A DNA stretch of 64,000 bases from Bacillus sp. OV166 (GTDB lineage Bacteria; Bacillota; Bacilli; Bacillales; Cytobacillaceae). The position numbers and the translations under genes are program-made. The notes below the pieces were generated by a model, which had not been told where the DNA came from, ran no database searches, and saw only the letters and a program-made list of their open reading frames with translations. Shown here piece by piece: positions 18,305-26,591 of the stretch (the stretch's first letter is position 1; each line of letters opens with the position of its first letter). The stretch spans positions 3,791,001 through 3,855,000 of the forward strand of contig NZ_FXWM01000001.1 in NCBI RefSeq assembly GCF_900177675.1, in the 5' to 3' direction.

Positions 18305-18322
18305 TGGTCTATTCAGCTCCTT

Positions 18323-18634
18323 CTATAATTTAATCATTTTATAGTAATCTGAAATTAACAGTGATTTACATTTCTCTGCCGTTTCTTCAAAAAAAAGAAC
18401 CACATCTTTATCAGGGTTCTTCGCCTGGTCAAAGCTTACCTGTGTTGTAACAGACTGTGAAAAAGATTGAGAAAACCGTAAGGTGACATCAAATCCATTT
18501 TCGTTTTTTATCACAGTCCCATGGATATCGTAAGGGTGGATATGATAACTTGAAAATATGTCGGCCATTTGTTGATATAATGCTGGTGCGGCAAAACGTA
18601 ATAACTTTTCATCTAGCGCCGGATTATTACTCAT
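18323..18634 (-). CDS. Small nar-operon protein of unknown function (103 aa)
   Basis: Soluble protein of 103 residues, no recognised family. The N-terminal helix (LDEKLLRFAAPALYQQMADIF) is followed by a beta-rich part (GFDVTLRFSQSFSQSVTTQV) and a helical tail with one cysteine (EKCKSLLISDYYKMIKL). The start at 18634 is preferred over 18646 because GAGGGTG precedes it properly. Between the hemerythrin gene and the 95-residue gene, all leftward, so it belongs to the nar transcript. Function unknown. Confidence 0.78.
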   Translation of the reverse strand: MSNNPALDEKLLRFAAPALYQQMADIFSSYHIHPYDIHGTVIKNENGFDVTLRFSQSFSQSVTTQVSFDQAKNPDKDVVLFFEETAEKCKSLLISDYYKMIKL

Positions 18635-18672
18635 TTTCACCCTCATTTCCTTTATTACCCAAATTTTCCTGC

Positions 18673-19104
18673 TTATTTTTCTCCGTGATTTAAAAGTTTA
18701 TTCATTTCATCCTCATTATGTATTTGGTCTATGATGACAAGACTATCTAATAAAGTAATCATCCGTTGGTCTGGCTGATGTGATTGAAGCCTCTCTTTCA
18801 TGTTTTCTACAATTCTACGCATAAGATCATGATCACGGGTTAATTGAATTACAGTGGATATCATATCTGGATTCTCATCGACAATATCCTTATATAGTCC
18901 TTCCTCCTCAGCCTCCGCATGTTTCAAAGTTCGTGATTCCCAATGTTCAATTGCTACTTCTATCACCTGAAATGCTTTTTCCTTTTCACCATCTTCCAGA
19001 CATTTCTGGAATAAATCTCTTAACTCTACTGCCTCATTAAGTGCTGCTTCGTGGATCGACGAATGTGCATCTGGTTTTCTTAAACTTGTTCCTGACAAAG
19101 TCAC
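18673..19104 (-). CDS. Hemerythrin-like (HHE) protein
   Basis: Four-helix diiron protein of 143 residues. Iron-ligand histidines and acids lie in HSSIHEAALNEAVELRDLF, EHWESRTLKHAEAEEEGLY, TRDHDLMRRIV and IIDQIHNEDEMN. HHE proteins bind oxygen or nitric oxide or repair nitrosylated iron centres. As first gene of the nar operon it could protect the enzyme or sense NO formed from nitrite, which is inference from position. GTG at 19104 has AAGGAG only 4 bases away. TTG at 19098 is an alternative with better spacing. Confidence 0.85.
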   Translation of the reverse strand: MTLSGTSLRKPDAHSSIHEAALNEAVELRDLFQKCLEDGEKEKAFQVIEVAIEHWESRTLKHAEAEEEGLYKDIVDENPDMISTVIQLTRDHDLMRRIVENMKERLQSHQPDQRMITLLDSLVIIDQIHNEDEMNKLLNHGEK

Positions 19105-19152
19105 TTCACTCCTTAATTGTCGAATGGTATTATTTAACTAAAAATGGAAATC

Positions 19153-19181
19153 ATTATAATCTTTTCCATATAACACATCAA
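19153..19181 (-). promoter_or_regulatory. Promoter of the hemerythrin-narGHJI operon
   Basis: Minus-strand TTGATG, 17-base spacer, TATAAT, a near-consensus sigma-A promoter about 49 nt before the hemerythrin start. I find no clear FNR box beside it. Confidence 0.7.
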
Positions 19182-19238
19182 TAAACTTTAGAAATTGAGG
19201 GTTATATAAAAAAAGATGTCAGGCACTTGATGAAAGAA

Positions 19239-19268
19239 TTGATATTATACCCATCTATTTGTTATAAT
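19239..19268 (+). promoter_or_regulatory. Promoter of yabR
   Basis: TTGATA, 18-base spacer, TATAAT, with the start codon at 19307 after GAGGAGGA. Divergent from the nar promoter 60 bp away. Confidence 0.7.
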
Positions 19269-19306
19269 GAGGTGGTTGTAACATTATTGAGGAGGAACAT
19301 TTTTTT

Positions 19307-19762
19307 ATGTCAATCGAGGTAGGTACTAAGGTACAAGGTAAAGTAACAGGCATCACTAGTTTTGGGGCATTCGTAGAATTGCCTGGTGGCACAACAGGGT
19401 TAGTCCATATCAGTGAGGTAGCGGACAGCTATGTTAAAGACGTTAATGACCATCTTAAAGTTGGCGACCTAATTGAAGTAAAAGTAATTAGTGAGAAGGA
19501 CGGAAAGACTGCCTTGTCCATCAAAAAAGCTATAGATAAGCCCGAAGGACAAACCTCGTCTTATTCCCAACGTCCACCACGTCAGGGAAGAGTAGATAGC
19601 CGTTCTAAAGATTTCCGTTCAAAAGGCGGCAGCACTTTTAAACCTAAAGAAAATTTTGAAGACAAAATGGCTAAATTTTTAAAGGCTAGTGAAGAGAACT
19701 TATCCACCTTAAAACGCAGCACTGAAACAAAACGGGGCGGCAGAGGCGGAAGACGCGGATAA
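19307..19762 (+). CDS. yabR: S1-domain RNA-binding protein YabR
   Basis: Protein of 151 residues. The S1 OB-fold fills residues 1-75 (VQGKVTGITSFGAFVELPGG, TGLVHISEVADSYV, VGDLIEVKV, GKTALSIKKA), followed by a basic low-complexity linker and a conserved tail (FEDKMAKFLKASEENLSTLKR ... GGRGGRRG). This matches B. subtilis YabR closely, but the linker is longer. Related S1 proteins bind RNA or ribosomes. YabR normally sits between divIC and spoIIE. Neither is here, so this is a moved or extra copy. It has its own promoter and terminator. Confidence 0.9.
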   Translation: MSIEVGTKVQGKVTGITSFGAFVELPGGTTGLVHISEVADSYVKDVNDHLKVGDLIEVKVISEKDGKTALSIKKAIDKPEGQTSSYSQRPPRQGRVDSRSKDFRSKGGSTFKPKENFEDKMAKFLKASEENLSTLKRSTETKRGGRGGRRG

Positions 19763-19797
19763 CTGTATCGTTTTTAATACAACATTATATAGCGAAA

Positions 19798-19832
19798 GGC
19801 AAACATGCATTTAGACATGTTTGCCTTTTTTA
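19798..19832 (+). terminator. Terminator of yabR
   Basis: 10-bp stem GGCAAACATG / CATGTTTGCC with an 8-nt loop, then TTTTTTATTT. Confidence 0.9.
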
Positions 19833-19864
19833 TTTGCACATAAAATTTCCATTTGAATTAAACG

Positions 19865-19902
19865 ACAAAAGAGACAGGGATTTTCATTCCCTGTCTCTTT
19901 TG
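19865..19902 (-). terminator. Terminator of cysJI
   Basis: Minus-strand stem of about 15 bp (AAAAGAGACAGGGA / TCCCTGTCTCTTTT) directly after the cysI stop at 19904, with its own T tract. Confidence 0.9.
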
Positions 19903-19903
19903 A

Positions 19904-21622
19904 TTAATTGTGAAAATTGGTACCGTCAGTTGTAGCTTCGATCACACCGGCTCGAATCACAAAATCACCAAAATGCTCGCCTTCTTCCCGTTCTTTCGCA
20001 TAGCGAGGAAGCAACACTTGCAGTTCGTTTAAAATATCTTCTTCTCCTATGTTCTCACGGTACATTTTACTTAGACGGCTGCCGTCATGGGCGGCACCAA
20101 GATACATATTGTATTTGCCAGGCGCTTTCCCAATAAAGCCAATTTCCCCAAGAGCATGACGGGCACAGCCATTCGGACAACCGGTCATTCGGATAGTAAT
20201 CTCTTTTTCGCTCAGACCATTTTCTTCGACAATGGTTTCGATTTTACTGATTAAAGATGGTAAATACCGCTCTGCTTCCGCCATCGCCAAACCACAGGTT
20301 GGAAGTGCAACGCAAACCATTGAACTGCGACGCAGCGCAGAAGCATGTTTGCCATCAGTTAAACCATATTGTTCAATCAAATCATTAATTTTTTTCTTAT
20401 TCTGCGTGGACACATTGGCTATAATTACGTTTTGATTTCCTGTTAAGTGGAAATCACCGGTATGAATTTTGGCGATTTCACGCAATCCTGTCTTCAACTT
20501 GTAATCATCAAAGTCTGCGACACGGCCGCCTTCAATAAACAGTGTTAAATGCCATTGACCTTTTACGCCCTTTACCCAGCCATAACGGTCACCGTTATGG
20601 TCAAAATGGTAAGGCTTTGCTTCATCTAATGTCCAGCCAAGACGATGTTCCAATTCAGCCTTAACGGTTTCAAGGCCAAGTCTGTCTACAGTGTACTTGA
20701 AACGAGCGTTTTTGCGGACAGAACGGTTACCGTAGTCCCGTTGAATCGTAATCGTTTTTTCAGCTATTTCATACAATTGATCTGGTTTACAGAAGCCAAT
20801 GACTTTAGCAAGCTGCGGATAGGTTGCTTTGTCTCCGTGCGACATCCCCATCCCGCCGCCAATCGCTACGTTGAAACCGATAAGCTTTTCATCTTCTACA
20901 ATCGCAATAAAGCCTAGATCCTGTGAAAAGATGTCAATATCATTTCCAGGCGGCACGGCAATTCCGATTTTGAACTTCCTCGGTAAGTAAAGCGGACCGT
21001 ACATTGGTTCGACTTCGTCGATTTCCGGAGTCCCGGCTACTTTTTCTTCATCCAGCCAAATTTCATGATACGCTCTTGTCCGAGGTAATAAATCATTGCT
21101 TAATTTTTTTGACCATTCATAAACTTCGGCATGAAGTTCAGATTGGTATGGATTTGATGAACACATGACGTTTCGGTTTACGTCGCCGCAAGCAGCAATC
21201 GTATCCATCAGCGCGTTATGGATTCCCTGAATGGTGCTTTTCATGTTCCATTTTAAAATCCCATGCATTTGGAATGTTTCACGAGTAGTCAGCTTTAATG
21301 TGCCATTGCCATATTTATCCGCAAGCTCATCCATAACAAGCCATTGATCCGGTGAGGCAACCCCGCCCGGGAGGCGAACACGCAGCATAAATTGGTATGC
21401 TGGTTCAAGTTTCTGCTTTTGACGCTCATTCCTGAGATCCCGGTCATCCTGCAAGTAACTACCGTGATGTTTCATCAGACGGTTATCATCATCCGGTATA
21501 CCTGCGCTAATCCGATCGAGCATTACTTCTTTAAGAGTTCCGCGCAAATAATTACTTCTTTCTTTAATACATTCTACATCACTTGGCGGGCCATCTGGCG
21601 CTTTTAAAATTTGATTTACCAT
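19904..21622 (-). CDS. cysI: Assimilatory sulfite reductase [NADPH], hemoprotein beta subunit
   Basis: Sirohaem/[4Fe-4S] enzyme of 572 residues that reduces sulfite to sulfide with six electrons from CysJ, for cysteine synthesis. The cluster ligands are Cys437 and Cys443 (CVALPTC) and Cys482 and Cys486 (CPNGC). [10 protein letters not shown] is the conserved N-half segment, and RNVMCSSNP contributes to the substrate site. The ATG at 21622 has AAGGAG 7 bases upstream. The open frame reaches 21640, but that TTG overlaps the ribosome site. Second gene of cysJI, 24 bp after cysJ. Confidence 0.96.
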   Translation of the reverse strand: MVNQILKAPDGPPSDVECIKERSNYLRGTLKEVMLDRISAGIPDDDNRLMKHHGSYLQDDRDLRNERQKQKLEPAYQFMLRVRLPGGVASPDQWLVMDELADKYGNGTLKLTTRETFQMHGILKWNMKSTIQGIHNALMDTIAACGDVNRNVMCSSNPYQSELHAEVYEWSKKLSNDLLPRTRAYHEIWLDEEKVAGTPEIDEVEPMYGPLYLPRKFKIGIAVPPGNDIDIFSQDLGFIAIVEDEKLIGFNVAIGGGMGMSHGDKATYPQLAKVIGFCKPDQLYEIAEKTITIQRDYGNRSVRKNARFKYTVDRLGLETVKAELEHRLGWTLDEAKPYHFDHNGDRYGWVKGVKGQWHLTLFIEGGRVADFDDYKLKTGLREIAKIHTGDFHLTGNQNVIIANVSTQNKKKINDLIEQYGLTDGKHASALRRSSMVCVALPTCGLAMAEAERYLPSLISKIETIVEENGLSEKEITIRMTGCPNGCARHALGEIGFIGKAPGKYNMYLGAAHDGSRLSKMYRENIGEEDILNELQVLLPRYAKEREEGEHFGDFVIRAGVIEATTDGTNFHN

Positions 21623-21646
21623 GTTGAAACTCCTTTCCAATCCAAA

Positions 21647-23467
21647 TCAGTATACATCACGCTGATAACGTTTTTGCTGCTGCATCTCGGCTAAATATTC
21701 TTCAGCTTTTTCACGGTTCAAGCCGCCTTCTTTTTCAATAATCTCAATTAACGTTTTATGAACATCATGTGCCATGTGTTTTTCGTCACCGCAGATATAG
21801 AGGTGAGCACCTTCTTGAAGCCACTTAAATACCTCTTGACTTTGTTCCAACATGCGGTGCTGCACATATACTTTTTGATACGTGTCTCGAGAAAATGCAA
21901 CATCCATTTTTGTAAGTATGCCGTTTTCCAGCCACTTTTGCCATTCTGTTTGATAAAGAAAATCCGTTACGAAATGCTGGTCTCCAAAGAACATCCATGA
22001 TTTACCTGTTGCTCCGGTTTCTTCCCGTTCTTGCATAAAGGAACGAAACGGTGCTGCACCTGTCCCCGGACCAACCATGATGATTGGGGCATCCGCGTTC
22101 TTTGGCAGCTTAAAGTTTTCGTTTTGTTGAATATATACTGGCACTGTTTCACCTGGCTGCAGACGTTCCGCTGCTAGAATGGAACAAACGCCTTTTCGTT
22201 CACGTCCATGTGCCTCATAGCGGACCGCACCGATCGTCAAATGGACTTCATCAGGATTTGCCGATAAACTGCTCGCGATTGAATAAAGACGGGACGGCAT
22301 CTTTCGAAGGATTGAGACAAACTCTTGAGCTGAGCCAATCCATGGTGTAAAATCACGGACCAAATCAAGCAAATCACGTCCATCAAGGTACGTTTTTAAT
22401 TTATCTTCATTCCCCGCTGATAGAAGTTCCTTTATTTTCTCATTGGCAGAAAGCGATGCTGCCTTCTCAAAAAGCGGTTTGGTTAAGGTCGTTATTTCAA
22501 AGTGTGAGAGGAGCGCGTCGTTAAGTGAAAGCACCTCACCCTTTTTATTGACTGTCACCTTCTGTTCCGGATCCCAGTTCATTTCGTCTAGCAGTAATTT
22601 AACAAGGGCGGGATCATTTTCCGGATAAATACCAAGACTATCCCCTGGTTCAAAGGTAAGTCCAGAACCTTCGAGTGATAACTCGAGGTGACGTGTTTCT
22701 TTATTCGAGCCGCGGCCGTTCAAATTTATATTTTCAAGGACTTCTGCTTTAAACGGATTGGTTCTTGAATACGTTGATTCAACTAGTTGTGATGCTAATT
22801 CTTTTTCAGGTATTGGACTTACGCCAACGGCTTCATTTAGGCTGATAAGGACACCTGCCAGCCATTCAGCTGCAGGCTCATCATAATCAAGGTCACAGTC
22901 AAAGCGAGGATATAGCCTTGTTCCTCCAAGTTCCCCCAGCCGAGCATCAAAGTCTTTTCCCGTTTGACAGAAAAACTCATACGAGCTGTCTCCAAGCGCC
23001 AATACGGCGAAGCGGAGATTATCAAGCTTCGGAGCCCGCTTTCCTATTAGAAATTCGTGAAATGACAGCGCGTTGTCAGGGGGCGTACCTTCTCCATGAG
23101 TACTTGTGACAATCAGCAGGTTTTGGATCTTCTTTAAATTGTTTGGTTTAAAATCGCTCATTGACTGAATCGTTACTTGAAAGCCTTCTCCCTCAAGCTT
23201 TTTGCCCGCCTTCTTAGCAAGGCCCTGAGCGTTACCTGTTTGTGAACCAAAAAGGATGGTCACATCTTTTGAAATAGTTGGGGCGGTGTTCCCTGCAGGA
23301 CCATCTGCCACCTGAATATTTCCTGAACCCGGAATCGAAGCAAATTGGGCTGCTGCCAAAAAACCGCTCAGCCAGACTTTTTGTGATTCTGTCAAGGTAG
23401 GCAGAATGCGGTTGAGGAGCTCTGCCTGCTCCTGATTAAAAGGACTGTTCAATACTTGAAGTTGCAC
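21647..23467 (-). CDS. cysJ: Assimilatory sulfite reductase [NADPH], flavoprotein alpha subunit
   Basis: FMN/FAD diflavin reductase of 606 residues that moves electrons from NADPH to CysI. Domains in order: short N-terminal extension, flavodoxin domain (about 65-205, LFGSQTGNAQGLAKK, STHGEGTPPDNA, LALGDSSYEFFC), FAD/linker region (PSRLYSIASS, GVCSILA) and NADP domain (VGPGTGAAPFRSFMQERE) ending in the typical aromatic terminus RDVY. I place the start at GTG 23467, 6 bases after AGGTGG. First gene of a two-gene operon with a good promoter. Confidence 0.96.
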   Translation of the reverse strand: MQLQVLNSPFNQEQAELLNRILPTLTESQKVWLSGFLAAAQFASIPGSGNIQVADGPAGNTAPTISKDVTILFGSQTGNAQGLAKKAGKKLEGEGFQVTIQSMSDFKPNNLKKIQNLLIVTSTHGEGTPPDNALSFHEFLIGKRAPKLDNLRFAVLALGDSSYEFFCQTGKDFDARLGELGGTRLYPRFDCDLDYDEPAAEWLAGVLISLNEAVGVSPIPEKELASQLVESTYSRTNPFKAEVLENINLNGRGSNKETRHLELSLEGSGLTFEPGDSLGIYPENDPALVKLLLDEMNWDPEQKVTVNKKGEVLSLNDALLSHFEITTLTKPLFEKAASLSANEKIKELLSAGNEDKLKTYLDGRDLLDLVRDFTPWIGSAQEFVSILRKMPSRLYSIASSLSANPDEVHLTIGAVRYEAHGRERKGVCSILAAERLQPGETVPVYIQQNENFKLPKNADAPIIMVGPGTGAAPFRSFMQEREETGATGKSWMFFGDQHFVTDFLYQTEWQKWLENGILTKMDVAFSRDTYQKVYVQHRMLEQSQEVFKWLQEGAHLYICGDEKHMAHDVHKTLIEIIEKEGGLNREKAEEYLAEMQQQKRYQRDVY

Positions 23468-23576
23468 CAAAATCCACCTCACAAAGGATTATTAACTTAC
23501 AGTGATCATTTATTTATCATGACTAGTTTCAACAATCTTACAATACATACTTTTCAGTCAAAAAATGATTAATATA

Positions 23577-23605
23577 ATAATAGTTTTACTATTCCTATAA
23601 GTCAA
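23577..23605 (-). promoter_or_regulatory. Promoter of cysJI
   Basis: Minus-strand TTGACT, 17-base spacer, TATTAT, a near-consensus sigma-A promoter leaving a leader of about 100 nt before the cysJ GTG. Confidence 0.75.
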
Positions 23606-23694
23606 GTCGGTTTTAACGATTTAAACGATTAAAATCAGATTATTTCATATTTTTATTAAAATATTTTATTGAATATTGCCATATTTATAACAAT

Positions 23695-23766
23695 GGCGCA
23701 AGGTAGGAGTCCACCGGGACATTTTCCAATTTAGGGTGTTGTCCTGTGCACACTACTCATTGCGCC
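23695..23766. ncRNA. Candidate structured RNA element between ftsZ and cysJ
   Basis: Nested pairings close symmetrically: GGCGCAA/TTGCGCC (23695-23701 with 23760-23766), GTAG/CTAC (23703-23706 with 23753-23756), CAC/GTG (23712-23714 with 23746-23748) and GGACA/TGTCC (23717-23721 with 23740-23744), separated by small internal loops around an 18-base apical loop. No T tract follows on either strand, so it is not a simple terminator. I know no Rfam family with this layout. Strand and function are unknown. Confidence 0.4.
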
Positions 23767-23780
23767 GGATGCAGGAACTG

Positions 23781-24926
23781 CTATCGATTCCTTTTGTTTC
23801 GGTTACGCAAAAACGTCGGAATGTCGAGCGAGTCCTCTGATTCCTGCCCATATTGATCGTTAACATGAATTGGTTCTTCATGTCTCACTTGCTCACGTCG
23901 GGTTGGGGCTTGTATTTGTGATTTTGATTGTGGTTCCTTATGTGAAAGGGTAGACGGTTTGCTTCGTACCGGTTTATCATCGAAACCAGTAGCAATGACC
24001 GTGATCATAATTTCATTTTTAAAATTTTCATTGATAATTGAACCAAAAATCATATTTAGTTCCTTATCTGCTGCAGAAGCAACAAGGTCGGCTGCTTCTT
24101 GCACCTCATAAAGACTTAAATCTTTACCACCTGTGATGTTCATGAGTATCCCTTGGGCACCGTCAATCGACGTTTCTAATAATGGACTAGAAATAGCTTT
24201 TTTTGCTGCTTCAACCGCGCGGTCATCCCCTTTTGCAACCCCTATGCCCATTAAGGCTGTCCCTTGATTACTCATTATCGTTTTAACGTCTGCAAAATCC
24301 AGATTAATTAATCCTGGGACAGCAATTAAATCGGAAATACCTTGAACCCCCTGGCGAAGTACATTATCTGCCTCCCGGAACGCTTCAATCATCGGTGTTC
24401 TTTTGTCAACAATTTGCAATAATCGATCGTTAGGTACAATAATTAAGGTGTCAACCGCTTCCCTCATTAATTCAATACCGTTTGCTGCATTTTGCGCACG
24501 TTTACGTCCCTCAAATCCAAACGGACGAGTAACGACACCGATAGTCAATGCACCAATTTCGCGTGAAATTTCAGCAATCGCTGGAGCAGCACCGGTTCCC
24601 GTACCACCACCCATTCCGGCGGTAACGAACACCATGTCTGCTCCTTTTAATACATCTTCCAACTGCCTTCTGCTTTCTTCAACTGCTTTCCTGCCTACTT
24701 CTGGATTAGCACCTGCTCCTAAACCTCTTGTCAATTGTGCACCAATTTGCATTTTTATCTCAGCTTTTGATAGGTTAAGAGCTTGTGCATCAGTATTCAC
24801 TGCAATAAATTCTACCCCTTGAACTCCACCTTCAATCATACGATTGACAGCATTATTCCCTCCGCCGCCAACACCAATTACTTTAATTCTTGCAACTTGA
24901 TCTATATTCATGTCAAAATCCCACAT
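23781..24926 (-). CDS. ftsZ: Cell division GTPase FtsZ (solitary copy)
   Basis: Tubulin-like GTPase of 382 residues that forms the division ring. Visible: [18 protein letters not shown] (17-34), the GTP signature GGGTGTG (106-112), the catalytic T7-loop region [11 protein letters not shown], and the C-terminal peptide [14 protein letters not shown] that binds FtsA/SepF/EzrA. The start at 24926 follows AGGAGG and aligns with the usual N-terminus. All essential motifs are intact. ftsA is not upstream and no other division gene is near, unlike the normal dcw cluster, so this is probably a second ftsZ or a relocated one. Confidence 0.95.
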   Translation of the reverse strand: MWDFDMNIDQVARIKVIGVGGGGNNAVNRMIEGGVQGVEFIAVNTDAQALNLSKAEIKMQIGAQLTRGLGAGANPEVGRKAVEESRRQLEDVLKGADMVFVTAGMGGGTGTGAAPAIAEISREIGALTIGVVTRPFGFEGRKRAQNAANGIELMREAVDTLIIVPNDRLLQIVDKRTPMIEAFREADNVLRQGVQGISDLIAVPGLINLDFADVKTIMSNQGTALMGIGVAKGDDRAVEAAKKAISSPLLETSIDGAQGILMNITGGKDLSLYEVQEAADLVASAADKELNMIFGSIINENFKNEIMITVIATGFDDKPVRSKPSTLSHKEPQSKSQIQAPTRREQVRHEEPIHVNDQYGQESEDSLDIPTFLRNRNKRNR

Positions 24927-25377
24927 ATTCTTCCTCCTCATCATGCGTTTAGTTAATTGCCTCACTATTCAAAAAAATAATCGTAGACTTATGATCTAAT
25001 TGAAGATTTTAATGATCTAGTAGTAGAGATTGTTGAATGATTAACTTTACAACTAATCTTTTTTTGAGTATGTATAATTTTTGCTTATTGATATTTTACC
25101 AAAATAATGGAGGATTTAATATAGAAAGGTGACACTTGAATTAGATTATTTTGTAGAATAATGTAGAAATATTTAACATAAATGCAAAATTTATAAAACG
25201 TGCAGATAAAGTAGTTCTTTTGATATACAACCAACGATATATAAAGAGAAACCCGGTAATAGGATAGCAATATCAAATATATATTAGTTTGCTAGCACTA
25301 TGATACAACGCGCTATCATGTTAGACATAAAAACAGCACACCTTTGCTAGGTGTGCTTGAGAGTCTAGTATGTACAT
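24927..25377. other. AT-rich gap between ftsZ and the DinB gene
   Basis: 451 bases. Apart from the terminator at 25329-25356 I see no gene, RNA or operator. The open frames are low-complexity and lack ribosome sites. It presumably contains the ftsZ promoter. Confidence 0.5.
25329..25356 (-). terminator. Terminator of the DinB-family gene
   Basis: Minus-strand stem GCACACCT / AGGTGTGC with a 5-nt loop, then TGTTTTT. Confidence 0.85.
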
Positions 25378-25881
25378 TTATAGCGCTGGAGCTTCCATCC
25401 CCATTTGACTCCATTCGTTTCTTGATGGGCCATACACTCCAGGGACATTTAATCCAGCTTGGCGCATTAAGACTGTCATTTGACCGCGGTGATGAATGAT
25501 GTGTTTGATTAAAAGAGAAAGTGTTACTGCTTTTTGCATATCCATCCCGAACACATTTTTCATTTCTTTTAAGGATTCATCTGTCCACTGCTGCTTCACA
25601 GCGTCCATTGTGTCTGCACTAACCTTTCGAAAGGTCTCAGCGATTTCCTTGGCAGTAGATGGGACTGTATTGGAGTTTTCTACATTTTCAACCTTTACAC
25701 CGAACTCGTTTAGCATTTCAGGTGTACTTGTTACAACATGCCAGGCAATTCTTCCTAATGTACGATCCTCAGGTGATACCGCTTGTTGAAGAGATTCATC
25801 TGTCAACACATCCAAAACCTTTTGCGTAGAGGCTGCTTCTTGATTCCAATCCTCAATAAATTCAGTTATAGAAGTATACAT
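25378..25881 (-). CDS. DinB/YfiT-family metalloprotein
   Basis: Four-helix-bundle protein of 167 residues. Three histidines in DinB positions form the presumed metal site: RIAWHVV (about His48) and KHIIHHRGQM (about 126-135). The tail VPGVYGPSRNEW is typical of the Bacillus group. Relatives include bacillithiol or mycothiol S-transferases and damage-inducible proteins. The actual reaction here is unknown. Monocistronic, with GGAGGAATG before the start and a terminator after. Confidence 0.85.
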   Translation of the reverse strand: MYTSITEFIEDWNQEAASTQKVLDVLTDESLQQAVSPEDRTLGRIAWHVVTSTPEMLNEFGVKVENVENSNTVPSTAKEIAETFRKVSADTMDAVKQQWTDESLKEMKNVFGMDMQKAVTLSLLIKHIIHHRGQMTVLMRQAGLNVPGVYGPSRNEWSQMGMEAPAL

Positions 25882-25984
25882 TAATCATTCCTCCATCTTT
25901 AAATAGTTTACAGTAAAAGTATATCATCGTTGGTATATATAACAAAATTTCCCACGATGGAATTTTTTTTTATAATAGAATTCC

Positions 25985-26512
25985 TTAATACTCCTCTACA
26001 GTAGATATATTAGGTAAATTTCTATATTTTTGGGCATAGTCAATCCCATAACCAACAATGAATTCATCTGGGATCACAAAGCCAACATAATCCACGGGCA
26101 AATCAACTTTCCTTCTTTCAGGCTTATCTAAAAGAGTACAAATTCTAATTTGTTTCGGCTTATGTGTGTTTAAATGACCGCGCAAGAAATGCAATGTCAG
26201 GCCACTGTCAATAATATCCTCAACTACAACCACATTCTGATTGGTAATATTCGCATCAAGGTCCTTTAATAACCTTACTTTCCCCGTTGACTCGGTCTCG
26301 TCACCATAGCTAGAAACAGAGATGAAATCAATTTTTATTTCCCCCTTCATCTCACGAATCAAATCTGCTGCAAAAACAAACGACCCTTTCAGGACAACAA
26401 TAAGGACAATTGCTTCATTATTAAAATCACTTTCAATTTCCTCTGCTAATTGTTTCACTCTGTCTTTAATCTCTGTCTCGGAAATCATCACATCTTTAAT
26501 TCTGTACCCCAC
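25985..26512 (-). CDS. hpt: Hypoxanthine(-guanine) phosphoribosyltransferase
   Basis: Purine salvage enzyme of 175 residues that makes IMP or GMP from base and PRPP. The PRPP loop VVVVEDIIDSGLT (94-106) is complete. LVVLKGSFVFAADLIR-like sequence and DYVGFVIPDEFIVGYGIDYAQKYRNLP near the end are standard. The start GTG 26512 fits AGAGGGTG with a 6-base gap; the frame stays open to 26560. The usual Bacillus hpt lies between tilS and ftsH. It is alone here, so a second copy is likely. Confidence 0.93.
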   Translation of the reverse strand: MGYRIKDVMISETEIKDRVKQLAEEIESDFNNEAIVLIVVLKGSFVFAADLIREMKGEIKIDFISVSSYGDETESTGKVRLLKDLDANITNQNVVVVEDIIDSGLTLHFLRGHLNTHKPKQIRICTLLDKPERRKVDLPVDYVGFVIPDEFIVGYGIDYAQKYRNLPNISTVEEY

Positions 26513-26541
26513 AAAATACACCCTCTTCTTAAAAAATAAAA

Positions 26542-26584
26542 TGCCAATACGAAAAACCAATTAATTTGATTTTTCGTATTGGCA
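26542..26584 (-). terminator. Terminator of adhE
   Basis: Perfect 15-bp stem TGCCAATACGAAAAA / TTTTTCGTATTGGCA with a 13-nt loop, then TTTTATTTTTT on the minus strand, 8 nt past the adhE stop. Confidence 0.9.
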
Positions 26585-26591
26585 ATGATTA

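Larger units (their letters stand above)
23468..23780. other. Gap between cysJ and ftsZ
   Basis: 313 bases without a gene. It holds the cysJI promoter (23577-23605) and, nearer ftsZ, a folded 72-base element (23695-23766). The middle is AT-rich and I see no binding site I can name with confidence. A CysL-type activator would be expected from B. subtilis. Confidence 0.6.

Noticed and set aside
25085..25276. 63-codon AT-rich ORF
   Set aside because: Tyr/Ile/Phe-rich translation of AT-rich non-coding DNA, no ribosome site, no domain.
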